43,377 nt of DNA from JANTGF01 sp033791445 (lineage in GTDB: Bacteria; Bacteroidota; Bacteroidia; Bacteroidales; VadinHA17): contig JASJGS010000001.1 of NCBI GenBank assembly GCA_033791445.1, positions 1 to 43,377 on the forward strand, written 5' to 3'. Position 1 is the stretch's first letter; each line of letters begins with the position of its first letter. The notes under the pieces are model-generated. The model did not search any database and was not told the origin of the DNA. It saw only the letters and a list, made by a program, of their open reading frames with translations. Of this stretch, positions 1 to 8,557 are shown piece after piece. Made by a program: the position numbers and the translations under genes.

Positions 1-1139
1 TCGTAAATAAAACGTTTATCAAACCATCCGTGTTCACCAAGGTAAAATCCCTGGTCGGAAGTATAAACAACAATTGTGTTTTCAGTTAGTCCATTATCAT
101 CAAGGTATTGTAGTACTTCACCCACCCCTTCATCAACCGCAGCAATACAACCCAGGTAATCCTGCATATAGCGCTGGTATCTCCATTTCATCAGATCTTC
201 CTGCGACATGTTTGGGTAATTCTTTTTAAATTCCTCATTCATTGGACCATATACAGCATCCCAAGCAGCCCGCTGTTCAGGTGTTTGCCTGCCTAAATTA
301 TGTTTTAATGCATTTTTATCCCAGTTTGAGGTTTCCGGAATTCCCAATTCATCCATTACCTCAGGATAAATTTTTGAATCTCCTGCCCAGTTCATGTGGG
401 TTAATAAGTTCATCTCAGCTGTTTGAGCAGCTGTACCTCTACCTTCATAAGTGTCAAAAAGAGTTTTGGGCTCTTGAAAGCTTTTCTTAATGAACTCTTT
501 ATAATGTCTTTCCGCAGGAAGCCATTCCCTGTGGGGTGCTTTGTGCAAATACATTAGCAGGAAAGGTTTGTCTGGGTCTCTTTCTTCCTCCAGCCAGTTT
601 AGGGTCATATCTGTTATTATATCAGTAGTATAGCCTTCAACTATTATATCTCCCTCATTCCTGGTTATGAATTTAGGATTGTAATAGTTTCCCTGGCCAG
701 GTAAGATCTTAAACTGGTCAAAGCCTTTGGGATTATTGCCAAAGTGAAGCTTTCCAAACATAGCAGTCTGGTATCCCTCCTTTTGCAGAATTTGTGGAAA
801 GGTTATCTGGGTAGTGTCAAATGGAAATCGATTGTCAATCTTCCCGTTCAAATGACTGTGTTTTCCTGTAAGGATTACGGCACGTGATGGGGCACAAATG
901 GAATTGGTGACACAAGCATTTGAAAACAACAATCCTTCTTCTGCAATCCGATCAATGTTCGGTGTTTCTGTTAGGGTTTTGTCGTAAGCACTTATAGCCT
1001 GATAGGCATGGTCATCTGACATTATAAAGATAATGTTGGGTCTTTTGGTGTCAACTGAATCAGACTTTTGTTTACCCACCTGGCAGGATGATATTGCCAC
1101 TATAATGGCTGATAAGAATAGTATATTTTTTATTTTCAT
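1..1139 (-). CDS. Sulfatase lipoprotein, C-terminus cut by window edge
   Basis: This is the N-terminal 379 residues of a family S1 sulfatase, which removes sulfate esters from sugars or glycans. The ATG lies at 1137-1139. A lipoprotein signal peptide ends at AISSC (Cys19), so the enzyme should be anchored in the envelope. Metal ligands are expected at SDD (residues 41-43). The formylglycine motif CAPSR begins at Cys82, inside the context SICAPSRAVILTGKH. Near the edge the protein reads SDQGFYLGEHGWFDKR, another conserved sulfatase block. Activity would require a formylglycine-generating enzyme or anaerobic maturase, not seen here. The gene is last in a minus-strand run after an SRPBCC gene and a thioredoxin lipoprotein, but a TATCTTTG element at 1175-1182 suggests it also has its own promoter. 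The substrate cannot be told from sequence; the long middle region resembles N-acetylglucosamine-6-sulfatase-type members. Confidence 0.93.
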   Translation of the reverse strand, partial: MKIKNILFLSAIIVAISSCQVGKQKSDSVDTKRPNIIFIMSDDHAYQAISAYDKTLTETPNIDRIAEEGLLFSNACVTNSICAPSRAVILTGKHSHLNGKIDNRFPFDTTQITFPQILQKEGYQTAMFGKLHFGNNPKGFDQFKILPGQGNYYNPKFITRNEGDIIVEGYTTDIITDMTLNWLEEERDPDKPFLLMYLHKAPHREWLPAERHYKEFIKKSFQEPKTLFDTYEGRGTAAQTAEMNLLTHMNWAGDSKIYPEVMDELGIPETSNWDKNALKHNLGRQTPEQRAAWDAVYGPMNEEFKKNYPNMSQEDLMKWRYQRYMQDYLGCIAAVDEGVGEVLQYLDDNGLTENTIVVYTSDQGFYLGEHGWFDKRFIY

Positions 1140-1174
1140 AATTTAATAATTGATATGAATGGATTAGGATAGGT

Positions 1175-1182
1175 CAAAGATA
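1175..1182 (-). promoter_or_regulatory. Candidate -7 promoter element of the sulfatase gene
   Basis: On the minus strand the sequence reads TATCTTTG, a full match to the Bacteroidota -7 consensus TAnnTTTG, about 36 bases before the sulfatase ATG. No TTG is present at the ideal -33 spacing, so this is a partial match. It is the only such element in the gap between the SRPBCC gene and the sulfatase. Confidence 0.42.
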
Positions 1183-1214
1183 AATAAATTACATTGCTTA
1201 TAGTGGATTAATAA

Positions 1215-1646
1215 TTACACGTTTTCAAGCATATCTTTCAAGCCCTGAAGCACCATTTGCCATGCATTTTGTGCATGTTCCAGGGCTTGATCATTGGCAA
1301 ATCCCTTTTGGTTTAAGCTCAAAGTAGTTTGGTCTATCTCATCCTTTAGCTGATATGTAACAATTGAGTAGTTTTCAATTTTATCTTCAAGGCCGGAAAA
1401 GCTACTCCAATAATTGTATTTGAGTAGGTTACCTGGTTCCACAACAAGAATATTTCCTTTGTCCATATATTTGTGGCCGTCAAATTCTCCTTGGAAAATT
1501 AGCGGACTACCAACTTTCCAGTCAGTGACAACCTCGGTTCCAAAGAAATATACTTTTATCTTGTCTGGATTGGTTATAGCATCCCATACAGTGTCGCTAT
1601 CTGCTTTGATTTCAATGATTTTAGTCACTTCAAGATTTACATTCAT
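1215..1646 (-). CDS. SRPBCC (AHSA1-like, START-fold) protein
   Basis: This 143-residue protein has the layout of the activator-of-Hsp90-homologue-1 branch of the SRPBCC superfamily, which folds as a helix-grip barrel binding hydrophobic ligands. The N-terminal strand, EIKADSDTVWDAITNP (about residues 12-27), and the following YFFGTEV and DWKVGSPLIFQGEFDG segments are typical. The aromatic run NYWSSFSG lies near residue 80, and the C-terminal long helix ends WQMVLQGLKDMLENV. No signal peptide is present, so it should be cytoplasmic. It lies 36 bases downstream of the thioredoxin lipoprotein gene. Family members are functionally diverse and often unassigned, so no specific role can be given. 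Confidence 0.85.
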   Translation of the reverse strand: MNVNLEVTKIIEIKADSDTVWDAITNPDKIKVYFFGTEVVTDWKVGSPLIFQGEFDGHKYMDKGNILVVEPGNLLKYNYWSSFSGLEDKIENYSIVTYQLKDEIDQTTLSLNQKGFANDQALEHAQNAWQMVLQGLKDMLENV

Positions 1647-1682
1647 TTTTTTATTTTTAAGTTATTGGAACTTGTTTAATTT

Positions 1683-2708
1683 CTATTCAGAACTTAAGGA
1701 AGTCGCAAGAATTTCAGATAATTCCTCCATACTTACATTTTTAGCTTTGATTTTACCTTCTGGGTCAATCAGGAAATTTTGCGGGATGGCTCGTACACCA
1801 TATAATTTTGAGATATCGTCCCAGCCTTTTAAATTTGATGCATGATTCCATTCGTTTATCCTGTCATCCTTTATTGCTTTTATCCAGCTCTCTTTTGATT
1901 CATCAACTGAAATGCTTAAAATAGTGAAATTGCTCCCCTTAAAATGATTAAATACTTTTAATATTTCAGGATTTTCCTTTCTGCATGGGGCACACCAGGA
2001 TGCCCAGAAATCCAAAAGCAGATATTTCCCATAAAAATCTGATAATTGAGTTTCATCCCCATCAATGTTCGGTATCCTGAAGTTAGGTGCTTTCTCACCA
2101 GGAGCACTTAATTTTATGCTCTCATACAGTTCAATCAGATGCTTATAATAAATACTTTCTTTAACCGGATCAGAGAAACCTTCCATAATAGTTTCCATTG
2201 TATCGCGAGAGAACTCATTTATTTGAAACTGGTAGTAGGCAGTGAAGGCCGAAAAAGTATAATCAGAATACCTGGTCATTATTTCCATTCCTGCATCCTT
2301 TTCGAATATTTGATCTAAGCTGTACTTTCTAAACAAACTATCTTCCCTAGAACCCTGAACGGATACCTTTTCTAGATCTTTAGTATCAAAATTGATTTGG
2401 ATTCTGCTATTTTCAAGAAAAAAGGGGACGCCATTTTTATTATCATTTATAAAAATTGAATGCAGGTAAGGGGTTTCCACACTTCCTTTAAAAGAAAACT
2501 TTCCACGAAAAATGGATGTAGAGTCTACAATAAGTTTTTTATTTGTTACTAAATCAAGTTTTGCTAAGAATACTCTGCCTGATTCAATGTTACTAGCCTT
2601 CCCAATAATTTTATAATTGTTATTTGGATTGGTTGATTTACATGATTGGCTAAAAAAAAGTAGGTTGAGGAATAGGAATGTAGCAGGAAGAATGTAAGAC
2701 TTTTTCAT
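1683..2708 (-). CDS. TlpA-like thioredoxin lipoprotein with DUF4369-like N-terminus
   Basis: This predicted envelope thiol-disulfide oxidoreductase has 341 residues. The reading frame is open upstream to 2807, but I place the start at the ATG at 2706-2708 because it directly precedes a lipoprotein signal peptide (MKKSYILPATFLFLNLLF, then FSQSC). The N-terminal half, starting YKIIGKASNIESGRVFLAKLD, matches the DUF4369 type of beta domain that precedes thioredoxin domains in Bacteroidota. The C-terminal half is a TlpA/AhpC-type thioredoxin with the redox motif WCAPC (Cys239 and Cys242) and the cis-proline loop RAIPQNFLID. It is paralogous to the two genes at 8558-9715 and 9759-10925. Such proteins can reduce periplasmic disulfides or serve cytochrome maturation; the partner is unknown. 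Confidence 0.88.
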   Translation of the reverse strand: MKKSYILPATFLFLNLLFFSQSCKSTNPNNNYKIIGKASNIESGRVFLAKLDLVTNKKLIVDSTSIFRGKFSFKGSVETPYLHSIFINDNKNGVPFFLENSRIQINFDTKDLEKVSVQGSREDSLFRKYSLDQIFEKDAGMEIMTRYSDYTFSAFTAYYQFQINEFSRDTMETIMEGFSDPVKESIYYKHLIELYESIKLSAPGEKAPNFRIPNIDGDETQLSDFYGKYLLLDFWASWCAPCRKENPEILKVFNHFKGSNFTILSISVDESKESWIKAIKDDRINEWNHASNLKGWDDISKLYGVRAIPQNFLIDPEGKIKAKNVSMEELSEILATSLSSE

Positions 2709-2979
2709 ATTGAAATTTGAATTTCTTTCATGAGACCAGCTGAGCGAAGATATTAAAAAATAGAAAAATGAGATAAAATGATGGTTCATAGTTTCACTGT
2801 TTAACATTTTACAGAGCTTGTAAACGGCCGAGGTACAGAATGTAAAGATGCCTTAGTCGTCAATTTAAATTGGTTCTTTTTAAAAATAGCGTTTATTTTA
2901 ACTGCATGTTAATAAATGATTTGAATTAAAACTGTTTCAATACGGAATTGATATTATTATACCATAAATTTTTATAGCT

Positions 2980-4197
2980 ATGGAAAAGCAAGGCAAATTT
3001 AATCGTCGAGGATTTCTGAAATCATCTGTCATTGGTGCTACAGGACTGGTTGCTGGCCAAAGCGTTTTAGCAAAAGCGCAAGGATCGAGTATTTCAGAAC
3101 CTAAGAGCGAGGAGAAAACTATTTACCGGACATTGGGTAAAACAGGCATTAAATTGCCGATTGTTAGCATGGGTGTAATGCGTGCAGATAACCCTAATCT
3201 GGTGAAAGCCGCTTTAGCCAAAGGGGTTACTCACCTCGATACAGCCCATGGTTACCAAAAGGGGAAGAATGAGGAAATGCTAGGTGTGCTTCTTCAGGAT
3301 TATCCTCGTGATTCATATACTATTGCAACGAAAATAAAACAACCAGGAGCAGATCGTAAAACAGGAATGTACAATGATGAAGCAACAGAACAGACTTTCC
3401 TTGACATGTTCGCGATAAGCATGGAAAGACTGAAACTCGATTATGTTGATATTCTTTATCATCATATGCCTCCATCAGGTGCAGCCTCTCTTCATGAACC
3501 TACGGTGAAAGCCATGAAGAAGCTTCAGAAGCAGGGGAAAGTGAAATTTTTGGGAGTATCTACTCACAGTAAAGAGCCAGAAATCCTGCAGACAGCGATT
3601 GATAGTGGAGTTTATGATGTAGTACTAACGGCATACAACTTTAAGCAAGATCATGTTAAAGAATTAACGGAATCCATTAATAAAGCAGCAGAGGCAGGAA
3701 TTGGTATTGTTGCCATGAAAACTATGGCTGGAGGATTCTATGATAAGGAAAGACAAAACCCCGTAAATACTAAAGCTGCCTTAAAGTGGGCTATGCAAAA
3801 TCCAAATGTTCATACCAGTATTCCGGGCTACACTAATTTTGATATGCTGGATGAGAGCTTTGGTATAATGGCTGACCTTCCACTTACTGAAAAGGAAAAA
3901 ATGGACCTTAAAGAAGGCACCAACCTGGCTTCCCTATATTGTAATGGATGCCGTGAATGTATACCTCAATGTAAAAAGGAACTTCCTGTGAATGATTTAA
4001 TGAGAGCATACATGTATACCTATGGGTATAAAAACCTTGAAAAGGCACATAGTTTGCTTAGTTCACTCGAAATTGATGACAACCCTTGTAAGGATTGTCA
4101 TAACTGTACCATTAGTTGCACTGCTGGATTCAATATTTCACAGAAAATAAGTGATGTCAGCCGACTGATGACTGTGCCAGAGGATTTTATTACCTGA
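2980..4197 (+). CDS. Tat-exported aldo/keto reductase with two 4Fe-4S motifs
   Basis: This is a 405-residue fusion of an aldo/keto reductase barrel with a ferredoxin-like C-terminus. A twin-arginine signal is evident (NRRGFLKSS, Arg9-Arg10, followed by a hydrophobic stretch ending near VLAKAQ), so the folded protein should be exported with cofactors inserted. The AKR tetrad is visible in the segments HLDTAHGYQKG (Asp, Tyr), IATKIKQ (Lys) and DILYHHMPP (His). The C-terminus holds two CxxCxxCxxxC clusters, Cys321/324/327/331 and Cys370/373/376/380; the second of each set is followed by a spacer rather than the usual Cys-Pro. AKRs normally use NADPH, which is scarce in the periplasm, so the clusters may deliver electrons instead; that is inference. 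The preceding gap (2709-2979) has no clear promoter match. Substrate unknown. Confidence 0.9.
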   Translation: MEKQGKFNRRGFLKSSVIGATGLVAGQSVLAKAQGSSISEPKSEEKTIYRTLGKTGIKLPIVSMGVMRADNPNLVKAALAKGVTHLDTAHGYQKGKNEEMLGVLLQDYPRDSYTIATKIKQPGADRKTGMYNDEATEQTFLDMFAISMERLKLDYVDILYHHMPPSGAASLHEPTVKAMKKLQKQGKVKFLGVSTHSKEPEILQTAIDSGVYDVVLTAYNFKQDHVKELTESINKAAEAGIGIVAMKTMAGGFYDKERQNPVNTKAALKWAMQNPNVHTSIPGYTNFDMLDESFGIMADLPLTEKEKMDLKEGTNLASLYCNGCRECIPQCKKELPVNDLMRAYMYTYGYKNLEKAHSLLSSLEIDDNPCKDCHNCTISCTAGFNISQKISDVSRLMTVPEDFIT

Positions 4198-4206
4198 CGG
4201 GTATTT

Positions 4207-4340
4207 GAGACCTAATTCTTATGATATAATTTTTTATTCAAGCAACCTTATAAAAGGCTGCATAAATATCCTATTGTACTAATTCTGGAAGCTTCATGAA
4301 AAACAGAAAAAAGTACTCCAAAACAGGTTTGTGAGACCTA
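4207..4340 (+). repeat. Short direct repeat GAGACCTA upstream of hppA
   Basis: GAGACCTA occurs at 4207-4214 and again at 4333-4340 in the 254-base gap before the pyrophosphatase gene. Between them, at 4242-4261, is a short imperfect hairpin (GCAACCTT and AAGGCTGC arms). No exact TAnnTTTG element is visible in this gap. The repeat may be chance in AT-rich DNA. Confidence 0.2.
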
Positions 4341-4451
4341 GTAAATATGACAATTATTATAAATTCATGAAGAGAAAAATTATATATTTACCGCCAATAT
4401 TATTCAACTAAACTGTATTTTTTATCATCATAACCCAAAACAACAATTAGT

Positions 4452-6848
4452 ATGAAAAAAAGAAATCTATTATTTTTCTTATTCCTGAGCCTGTTTCCGG
4501 CTATGTCATTTGCCAGTGAGGCGGATTTAGTAATTCCTGATGCAATTAAGTCTCAAAATATATTGTATTGGGGTTTTCTAATAACATTTGCCGGATTTAT
4601 GTTTGGCCTTTACCAATTTGTCCAGGTCAAAAAAATCAGAGCATATCAATCCATGCTTGAGGTGGCCGATGTCATTTTTCAAACTGCAAAAACCTATCTC
4701 ATTCAGCAGGGGAAACTTCTTGCTATCCTTTTTCTTTTTGTAGGATCAGCAGTAGCATTTTATTTTGGATATCTTTCGGATGCTGAATTTGGATTTAGCG
4801 GTGTAGCTATAATACTTGGCTGGACCATTATCGGAATATTGGGATCATATAGTGTGGCCTGGTTTGGTATTCGAATGAATACACTGGCGAACTCAAGAAT
4901 GGCATTTGCCTCACTCGAAAGGAAGCCCATAAAATTGTTAAATATTCCGTTAAGTGCTGGGATGAGTATTGGAGTTGTTTTGATCTCCCTTGAGCTTATC
5001 ATGATGTTGATTATTTTATTATTTGTACCTGGGAAGTATGCCGGTGCAAGCTTTATTGGATTTGCCATTGGTGAATCGCTCGGAGCATCTGCCTTAAGGA
5101 TTGCAGGTGGTATTTTTACAAAGATAGCTGATATCGGCTCCGACCTTATGAAGGTGATATTCAAGATTGGAGAGGATGATCCCAGGAATCCTGGTACCAT
5201 CGCCGATTGTGTGGGTGATAATGCTGGAGATAGTGTTGGACCTACTGCTGATGGTTTCGAAACCTATGGTGTAACAGGTGTTGCCTTAATTTCCTTCATA
5301 TTACTTGCCGTGACAAACATTGATTTCCAGGTCCAATTACTGACCTGGATATTCTTAATGAGAATTTTAATGATTGTCACCTCCATTGTATCCTACTGGA
5401 TCAATGGTGCAGTGACTAAGGCCAGATACCAGAATGCCGATGATCTTGATTTTGAAAAGCCACTTACTTCACTGGTTTGGATCACTTCCATATTATCAAT
5501 AATTGTTACCTTTATTATAAGTTATCTGACCATAGGTGATTTACCTGAGAAATTATGGATAAGCTTATCCGTAATTATTAGTGCAGGTACTTTAGGTGCA
5601 GCCGTGATTCCTGAGTTTACAAAGATTTTTGTCAGTCCAAAATCTGCCCATGTGAAAGAGATAGTTGAAGCCTCAAAGCAGGGTGGTGCATCTTTAACTA
5701 TATTGTCTGGTCTGGTAGCGGGTAACTTTAGTGCATTCTGGAAAGGTATGGTATTCTTCTTGCTTATGTTTATAGCTTATTATGCAAGCACTTTTGCGCT
5801 GGAAGATTTTATGATTTATCCATCCATTTTTGCATTTGGCCTGGTTGCCTTTGGTATGTTGGGGATGGGTCCGGTAACCATCGCTGTTGATAGTTATGGC
5901 CCGGTTACGGATAATGCCCAATCAATTTATGAATTATCATTAATTGAGGAAGACAAGGAAACAGCTACCGTAGAGATTGAAAAAGAGTTTGGCTTTACTC
6001 CCGACTTTGAGAAATCCAAATATTATCTTGAAGCCAACGACGGGGCAGGAAATACCTTTAAGGCCACTGCAAAACCTGTGCTGATTGGTACAGCAGTAGT
6101 AGGAGCAACAACCATGATATTTTCGCTGATACTTGTAATTCAGCACACCTTGGGTGTTGAACCCTCTACCGTTTTAAACTTACTGAATCCATACACCATA
6201 ATGGGCTTCTTACTGGGTGGTGCTGTTATTTACTGGTTTACAGGTGCGTCTATTCAGGCAGTAACTACAGGTGCTGCAAGAGCGACAGAATATATAAAGC
6301 AGAATATAAATCTAGATCCAAATGCTCCTAGGAAAGCTGATGTTGAGAAGTCGAAATCTGTGGTTAAAATATGCACTCTATATGCTCAAAAAGGCATGTG
6401 GAATATATTTATAGCCATTTTCTCCTTTGCTTTAGCATTTGCGTTTATTTCTGCCCCAGGAGCTTCAAATGCTCCAGTTTCATTGTTCATTAGTTATCTG
6501 ATTTCTATTGCATTCTTTGGATTGTACCAGGCTATATTTATGGCAAATGCCGGGGGCTCATGGGATAATGCCAAGAAGGTAGTGGAAGTGGATATGAAAG
6601 AAAAAGGAACAGAGTTACATGCTGCGGTTGTTATTGGTGATACGGTGGGTGACCCTTATAAAGATACCTCCTCAGTTTCGCTAAATCCAATTATTAAGTT
6701 CTCAACATTATTTGGATTGTTAGCTATGGAGATTGCAATTAGCGCACAATTTAGAGATATTGCTCCGTATTTTGGGGTTGCATTTTTAATCGTTGCTTTA
6801 ATATTTGTTTACCGGTCTTTCTATAAAATGAGAATTAAGGATAATTAA
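4452..6848 (+). CDS. hppA: Membrane proton-pumping pyrophosphatase, divergent K+-independent type
   Basis: This 798-residue polytopic protein should hydrolyse pyrophosphate to drive ion export across the inner membrane. It starts with a signal-like segment (LLFFLFLSLFPAMSFA) and has about 16 hydrophobic spans. The substrate site is clear: GEDDPRNPGTIAD then DCVGDNAGD (Asp252 to Asp260) and, near the C-terminus, GGSWDNAKK and DTVGDPYKDT. The second half carries GNTFKAT with Lys537 at the position that confers potassium independence in known families. The core wording (DSVGPTADGFETYG instead of the common CAGMAADLFE form) differs from canonical enzymes and resembles the divergent group described from Chlorobium and Cellulomonas as Na+-inhibited H+ pumps. 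That assignment is from memory of family motifs. A strong terminator follows 22 bases downstream. Confidence 0.95.
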   Translation: MKKRNLLFFLFLSLFPAMSFASEADLVIPDAIKSQNILYWGFLITFAGFMFGLYQFVQVKKIRAYQSMLEVADVIFQTAKTYLIQQGKLLAILFLFVGSAVAFYFGYLSDAEFGFSGVAIILGWTIIGILGSYSVAWFGIRMNTLANSRMAFASLERKPIKLLNIPLSAGMSIGVVLISLELIMMLIILLFVPGKYAGASFIGFAIGESLGASALRIAGGIFTKIADIGSDLMKVIFKIGEDDPRNPGTIADCVGDNAGDSVGPTADGFETYGVTGVALISFILLAVTNIDFQVQLLTWIFLMRILMIVTSIVSYWINGAVTKARYQNADDLDFEKPLTSLVWITSILSIIVTFIISYLTIGDLPEKLWISLSVIISAGTLGAAVIPEFTKIFVSPKSAHVKEIVEASKQGGASLTILSGLVAGNFSAFWKGMVFFLLMFIAYYASTFALEDFMIYPSIFAFGLVAFGMLGMGPVTIAVDSYGPVTDNAQSIYELSLIEEDKETATVEIEKEFGFTPDFEKSKYYLEANDGAGNTFKATAKPVLIGTAVVGATTMIFSLILVIQHTLGVEPSTVLNLLNPYTIMGFLLGGAVIYWFTGASIQAVTTGAARATEYIKQNINLDPNAPRKADVEKSKSVVKICTLYAQKGMWNIFIAIFSFALAFAFISAPGASNAPVSLFISYLISIAFFGLYQAIFMANAGGSWDNAKKVVEVDMKEKGTELHAAVVIGDTVGDPYKDTSSVSLNPIIKFSTLFGLLAMEIAISAQFRDIAPYFGVAFLIVALIFVYRSFYKMRIKDN

Positions 6849-6870
6849 AAAATCTCGTTTTACAAAATAT

Positions 6871-6899
6871 AAAAAGAGGGCAGTAAGCCCTCTTTTTTT
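6871..6899. terminator. Bidirectional intrinsic terminator between hppA and a methyltransferase gene
   Basis: A perfect hairpin has arms AAAAAGAGGGC (6871-6881) and GCCCTCTTTTT (6887-6897) with the five-base loop AGTAA. It is followed by a T run on the plus strand and preceded by an A run, so it works on both strands. It lies 22 bases after the hppA stop and 26 bases after the end of the convergent methyltransferase gene. Confidence 0.93.
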
Positions 6900-6924
6900 G
6901 TGCTTGTATATTATAGATGGTGAC

Positions 6925-7743
6925 TTAAAATGATGTATGCTCTTGTCCTTCAAATTTGTTCCTTTCAAATATCCAGTTGGAGGGAGAAATTTTTCCATGT
7001 GGAACAAGTTTCCGGTAAAGATTATATGGCAGATTGCTGGATTTCAACCCATTATTTAATCTTATTATATGAGGAATAAGCCTCGATAGCTTTCTTTTGA
7101 GAGAGATTTTTTGCTTCCGTTGATAATCTGTAATGGATAAGTCTCCAACAAATTGTGCCCAGCCTATGGACCCACAAAGGCCACAATCTCCATATTTTTC
7201 TGATGATAATATTTTTTCTACAAATACTTTAATAGGACCTTCAAATTTATGTAGAACATCATGTAAAGCAACAATGGCACCTGGTTGAAGAAAGCGATTG
7301 AAAGCCTGCAAATCATTCAATGCACCTGAATAGGTATGATCTCCGTCTATCCATAGAACTTTTATAGGTAAATTCCACTTTTCTGATAATTCAGATGATT
7401 GGAGCTGTTCAAACTTAACTATATTTGCCACTTCAAAATTTGACAGGTTTTTCCTAAATATTTCTGGAAGAATTTCTAACTCAGTACAGTCAGGATCAGT
7501 AGTGGAGGGCAGGGTTAAAGGGTCGCAGGCAAAAATCCTTTTATGGCCTGCTGCTAAAGCTGAGCGTGCAATAATAATGGTGGATTTTCCTTTATAGCTT
7601 CCTATTTCTAAAATTTCACCTTTGGCCTTTAAAAAAGGAAGTACAGACAGGAAGCTAACTTCTTTTTCGGTGAGATGTCCCTCCAATTGTTCAGAAATTG
7701 AAACGGCATTTTTTTCGTTTTGTTCAATCTCCTGGATGGACAT
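6925..7743 (-). CDS. Class I SAM-dependent methyltransferase (Methyltransf_24 type)
   Basis: This is a 272-residue cytoplasmic protein with a Rossmann-type methyltransferase core. Motif I reads EILEIGSYKGKSTIIIA (about residues 43-60), with the SAM-binding acidic residue at the end of strand 2 in FACDPLT. The segment VLWIDGDHTYSGALNDL, with its Asp-Gly-Asp-His, and the later ALHDV resemble the TylF/CmcI-like group that often methylates sugars or secondary metabolites with a metal ion. The C-terminal 80 residues are basic and unassigned. The gene is last in the run thioredoxin lipoprotein pair, lpxH, methyltransferase, with 58 bases separating it from lpxH. An acceptor linked to the cell envelope is plausible but not shown. 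Confidence 0.82.
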   Translation of the reverse strand: MSIQEIEQNEKNAVSISEQLEGHLTEKEVSFLSVLPFLKAKGEILEIGSYKGKSTIIIARSALAAGHKRIFACDPLTLPSTTDPDCTELEILPEIFRKNLSNFEVANIVKFEQLQSSELSEKWNLPIKVLWIDGDHTYSGALNDLQAFNRFLQPGAIVALHDVLHKFEGPIKVFVEKILSSEKYGDCGLCGSIGWAQFVGDLSITDYQRKQKISLKRKLSRLIPHIIRLNNGLKSSNLPYNLYRKLVPHGKISPSNWIFERNKFEGQEHTSF

Positions 7744-7801
7744 TTAGATTTCCATTTGTAGTTTAGATCAAATAATGCAGATACTTATCAGGACTTGGCT
7801 A

Positions 7802-8545
7802 TTACTTATAGGTTTTAAGAGAAAAATCTTCTCCATCAAATACTCCATATGTAAAATGCTTGATCCAGTCACCCAAATAGATGAACCTTGAACCATTTTG
7901 CAAACTTATATCAATGGGTATATGCCGATGTCCAAATATAAAGTAATCAAAATGTTCACTTTTAAGCTGTTCATAAGCAAATTGCACCAGCCATTCGTTT
8001 TCCTCACCCAGGAAAGTAGAAGCAACTCTTGATTGTCGACTATCCTGTGATAACTTTGAGGCTAGCCAAACAGCAAAATTAGGGTGTAAACGGGCAAACA
8101 TCCATTGCAGGGAGGGGTTGGTGAATATTTTTTTCAGAAACTTATAGCCACCATCACCAGGTCCTAAGCCATCACCATGTGCAAGGAAGAACTTTTTCCC
8201 ATTGTATTCCCAGGGAATTCCTTCGCGATGCACAATAACACCAACCTCTTCAGGAAGATAATCAAATATCCATATATCGTGATTCCCGGTAAAAAAATGA
8301 ACAGGAATGCCACTATCCGTAATTTCTGATAATTTACCCAGTAGGCGGGTAAATCCTCTGGGAACTACTTTTTTGTATTCAAACCAGAAGTCAAAGACAT
8401 CTCCAAGGAGGAAGATTTCTGAGGCATCCTCTTTTGCCATGTCAAGCCAGCTTACAAATAGTTTTTCTCTTGCCAGGCTTTTTGTGGCATTGGGTGCACC
8501 CAGATGCAGATCAGAGGCAAAATATATCTTTTTTTGCTTTTCCAG
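7802..8545 (-). CDS. lpxH: UDP-2,3-diacylglucosamine hydrolase, apparent CTG start
   Basis: This metallophosphoesterase cleaves UDP-2,3-diacylglucosamine to lipid X in lipid A synthesis on the inner face of the membrane. Ligand motifs appear in order: ASDLHLGAPN, LLGDVFDFW, TGNHDIW, LAHGDGLGPGD and FGHRHIPID. The first ATG in frame (8438-8440) would delete the essential DLH metal motif, so the real start must be upstream. Between that motif and the in-frame TAA at 8558-8560 (the stop of the preceding gene) there is no ATG, GTG or TTG. The CTG at 8543-8545 gives LEKQKKIYFASDLH, which matches the usual N-terminus of this family with Met in place of Leu, and a normal length of 247 residues. An ATT at 8555-8557 is the alternative. 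The start is inferred; the enzyme assignment is firm. Confidence 0.88.
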   Translation of the reverse strand: MEKQKKIYFASDLHLGAPNATKSLAREKLFVSWLDMAKEDASEIFLLGDVFDFWFEYKKVVPRGFTRLLGKLSEITDSGIPVHFFTGNHDIWIFDYLPEEVGVIVHREGIPWEYNGKKFFLAHGDGLGPGDGGYKFLKKIFTNPSLQWMFARLHPNFAVWLASKLSQDSRQSRVASTFLGEENEWLVQFAYEQLKSEHFDYFIFGHRHIPIDISLQNGSRFIYLGDWIKHFTYGVFDGEDFSLKTYK

Positions 8546-8557
8546 ACCGAAATAAAT

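Noticed and set aside
2709..2807. Upstream extension of the thioredoxin lipoprotein frame to an ATG at 2807
   Set aside because: The added 33 residues (rich in Phe, Ser and His) precede a complete lipoprotein signal peptide, so the inner ATG at 2708 is the sensible start.
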